Of a DNA stretch of 23,326 nt, positions 22,605 through 23,326 are shown one piece after another (within the stretch, counting starts at the first letter, position 1; the number at the start of each line of letters is the position of its first letter). A program made the translations under genes and the position numbers. The stretch comes from Candidatus Parcubacteria bacterium (GTDB taxonomy: Bacteria > Patescibacteriota > Patescibacteriia > Patescibacteriales > UBA12075). The stretch covers positions 1 through 23,326 of the forward strand of contig JAGLJW010000014.1 of the NCBI GenBank assembly GCA_023142215.1, given 5' to 3'. The notes below the pieces were generated by a model that ran no database searches, was not told the origin of the DNA, and was given only the letters and a program-made list of their open reading frames with translations.

Positions 22605-23267
22605 TTATTTTTTACCTTCAATTTCATTAAAGAATTGACTAAAATATATTTTCATAAAATCATGACGTTCTTTGGCGACTTTTTTTCCAGTTTCGGTAAG
22701 CATTTTATTTTTAATGTGTTTTAATTTTACTTCATATTCTAAGTATCCAGAATCTTCGTTTGTATATGAATAATCTTTTCCTGTCTTTACTATTTCTTTT
22801 TCATTTCCTGTATACATTTTTCCAGAAGCAGCATTCCCAGCAAAAAGAAAAGTTCTAGCTATTCCAACAGCTCCAATTGAATCAAGTTTATCAGAATCAT
22901 ACAAAACGCAAGCTTCTATTGTTTCTGGTTTTTTATTATTACGATAACGGTGTGTTGAAATACAATGAACAACGTTATTAATAACATCATTGTTTAAATT
23001 ATATTTTTTCAATAAATTCAATGCCATTTCGGCACCTTTTTCAGCATGGCAAAAAGTGCCTTTAACTTCCATTTCTTGTTTACGGGCAATATCATGTAAA
23101 TACGATGCTAATTTTAATATATCCAAATCAGCATTTTCTTCTTTTCCGATTTTTTGTGATAAATTATGTACTCTTTCAATGTGACTCCAATCATGACAAC
23201 CACTAGCATCAACAAAAAAAGTCTTTGCTTCATTTTTGATATCAGTAATTATTTTTTTATTATCCAT
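22605..23267 (-). CDS. HD-domain metal-dependent phosphohydrolase (YedJ/YpgQ-like)
   Basis: A 220-residue soluble protein with the metal ligands of the HD superfamily: CHDWSHIERV (His25, Asp26, His29), YLHDIAR (His58, Asp59), and LYDSDKLDSIGAVGIAR (Asp124/Asp126). KGTFCHAEKGAEMA and the DADKLDSLGA-type motif place it with the YedJ/YpgQ group, some of which hydrolyse nucleoside triphosphates. The substrate here is not known. It is followed directly by two glycosyltransferases and rnhA in one operon, but the functions do not obviously connect; in small genomes such unrelated groupings are common. Its own promoter must lie further right or outside the window. Confidence 0.88.
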   Translation of the reverse strand: MDNKKIITDIKNEAKTFFVDASGCHDWSHIERVHNLSQKIGKEENADLDILKLASYLHDIARKQEMEVKGTFCHAEKGAEMALNLLKKYNLNNDVINNVVHCISTHRYRNNKKPETIEACVLYDSDKLDSIGAVGIARTFLFAGNAASGKMYTGNEKEIVKTGKDYSYTNEDSGYLEYEVKLKHIKNKMLTETGKKVAKERHDFMKIYFSQFFNEIEGKK

Positions 23268-23284
23268 ATAAAAATATTTAAAAT

Positions 23285-23326
23285 CTATTTTACAAAATAT
23301 CCTTTTTTCATTTCATTATTATCTTT
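23285..23326 (-). CDS. Possible C-terminus of an upstream gene (partial)
   Basis: The minus strand is open from the window edge to TAG at 23285-23287 and would encode KDNNEMKKGYFVK. It ends 17 bases before the HD gene, the spacing usual for this operon-rich genome. Thirteen residues are too few to tell a real gene from chance. Confidence 0.35.
   Translation of the reverse strand, partial: KDNNEMKKGYFVK

Noticed and set aside
1..23326. Recoded TGA, CRISPR array, tRNA or toxin-antitoxin genes
   Set aside because: TGA is used as a normal stop at 20784-20786. No regularly spaced repeats, cloverleaf-like segments in the gaps, or paired small toxin-antitoxin frames were seen.

Overview
The window is a strongly AT-rich bacterial chromosome segment that most resembles the Candidate Phyla Radiation (Patescibacteria), probably a Parcubacteria-type lineage. 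This is inferred from several traits. There is a DUF4012 membrane protein next to a DUF11-like surface protein. Operons are tightly packed and genes almost never carry a Shine-Dalgarno sequence. Ribosomal protein L9 is reduced to its N-terminal domain. Low-complexity surface proteins are present, and no amino-acid or energy pathway genes are seen. TGA serves as a stop codon (in the ATGA overlap at 20784-20787), so the recoded TGA of Gracilibacteria/Absconditabacteria does not apply. I see no rRNA, tRNA, CRISPR array, transposase or prophage gene.

Layout. Only two genes read on the + strand: an orphan 214-residue protein (4456-5100) and rpmA (7225-7512). All others read on the - strand. From the left: the start of a membrane protein running off the edge (1-123). 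Next is an iron-sulphur operon in the order iscR, L,D-transpeptidase, iscU, nfu, iscS (3279 down to 254), with a clear promoter and an IscR-type operator. Then come murB; the orphan gene, whose promoter shares its -35 element with murB; an exporter-type ABC transporter; rpmA; and pyrG. A 53-residue L9 protein sits at 9296-9457 and is followed by an S41 C-terminal processing protease and an rmlB-like dehydratase. A three-gene envelope operon follows (GT4 glycosyltransferase, 923-residue DUF4012 protein, 662-residue DUF11-like protein; 18411 down to 12443). Next is a secreted protein of repeated beta modules with an acidic tail (18485-20245). Last is an overlapping operon of HD phosphohydrolase, two GT2 glycosyltransferases and RNase HI (23267 down to 20383).

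How the genes work together. Much of the window serves the cell envelope: murB and the L,D-transpeptidase in peptidoglycan, rmlB and three glycosyltransferases in surface polysaccharide, and the DUF4012/DUF11/secreted proteins at the surface. The iron-sulphur operon is a minimal ISC set under its own regulator, with a peptidoglycan cross-linking gene placed between regulator and scaffold. Between genes lie two inverted-repeat elements: a REP/BIME-like one at 9469-9555 and a nested, GC-richer MITE-like one at 12223-12416. Several promoters place the predicted transcription start at or within about ten bases of the ATG, which suggests leaderless transcripts.
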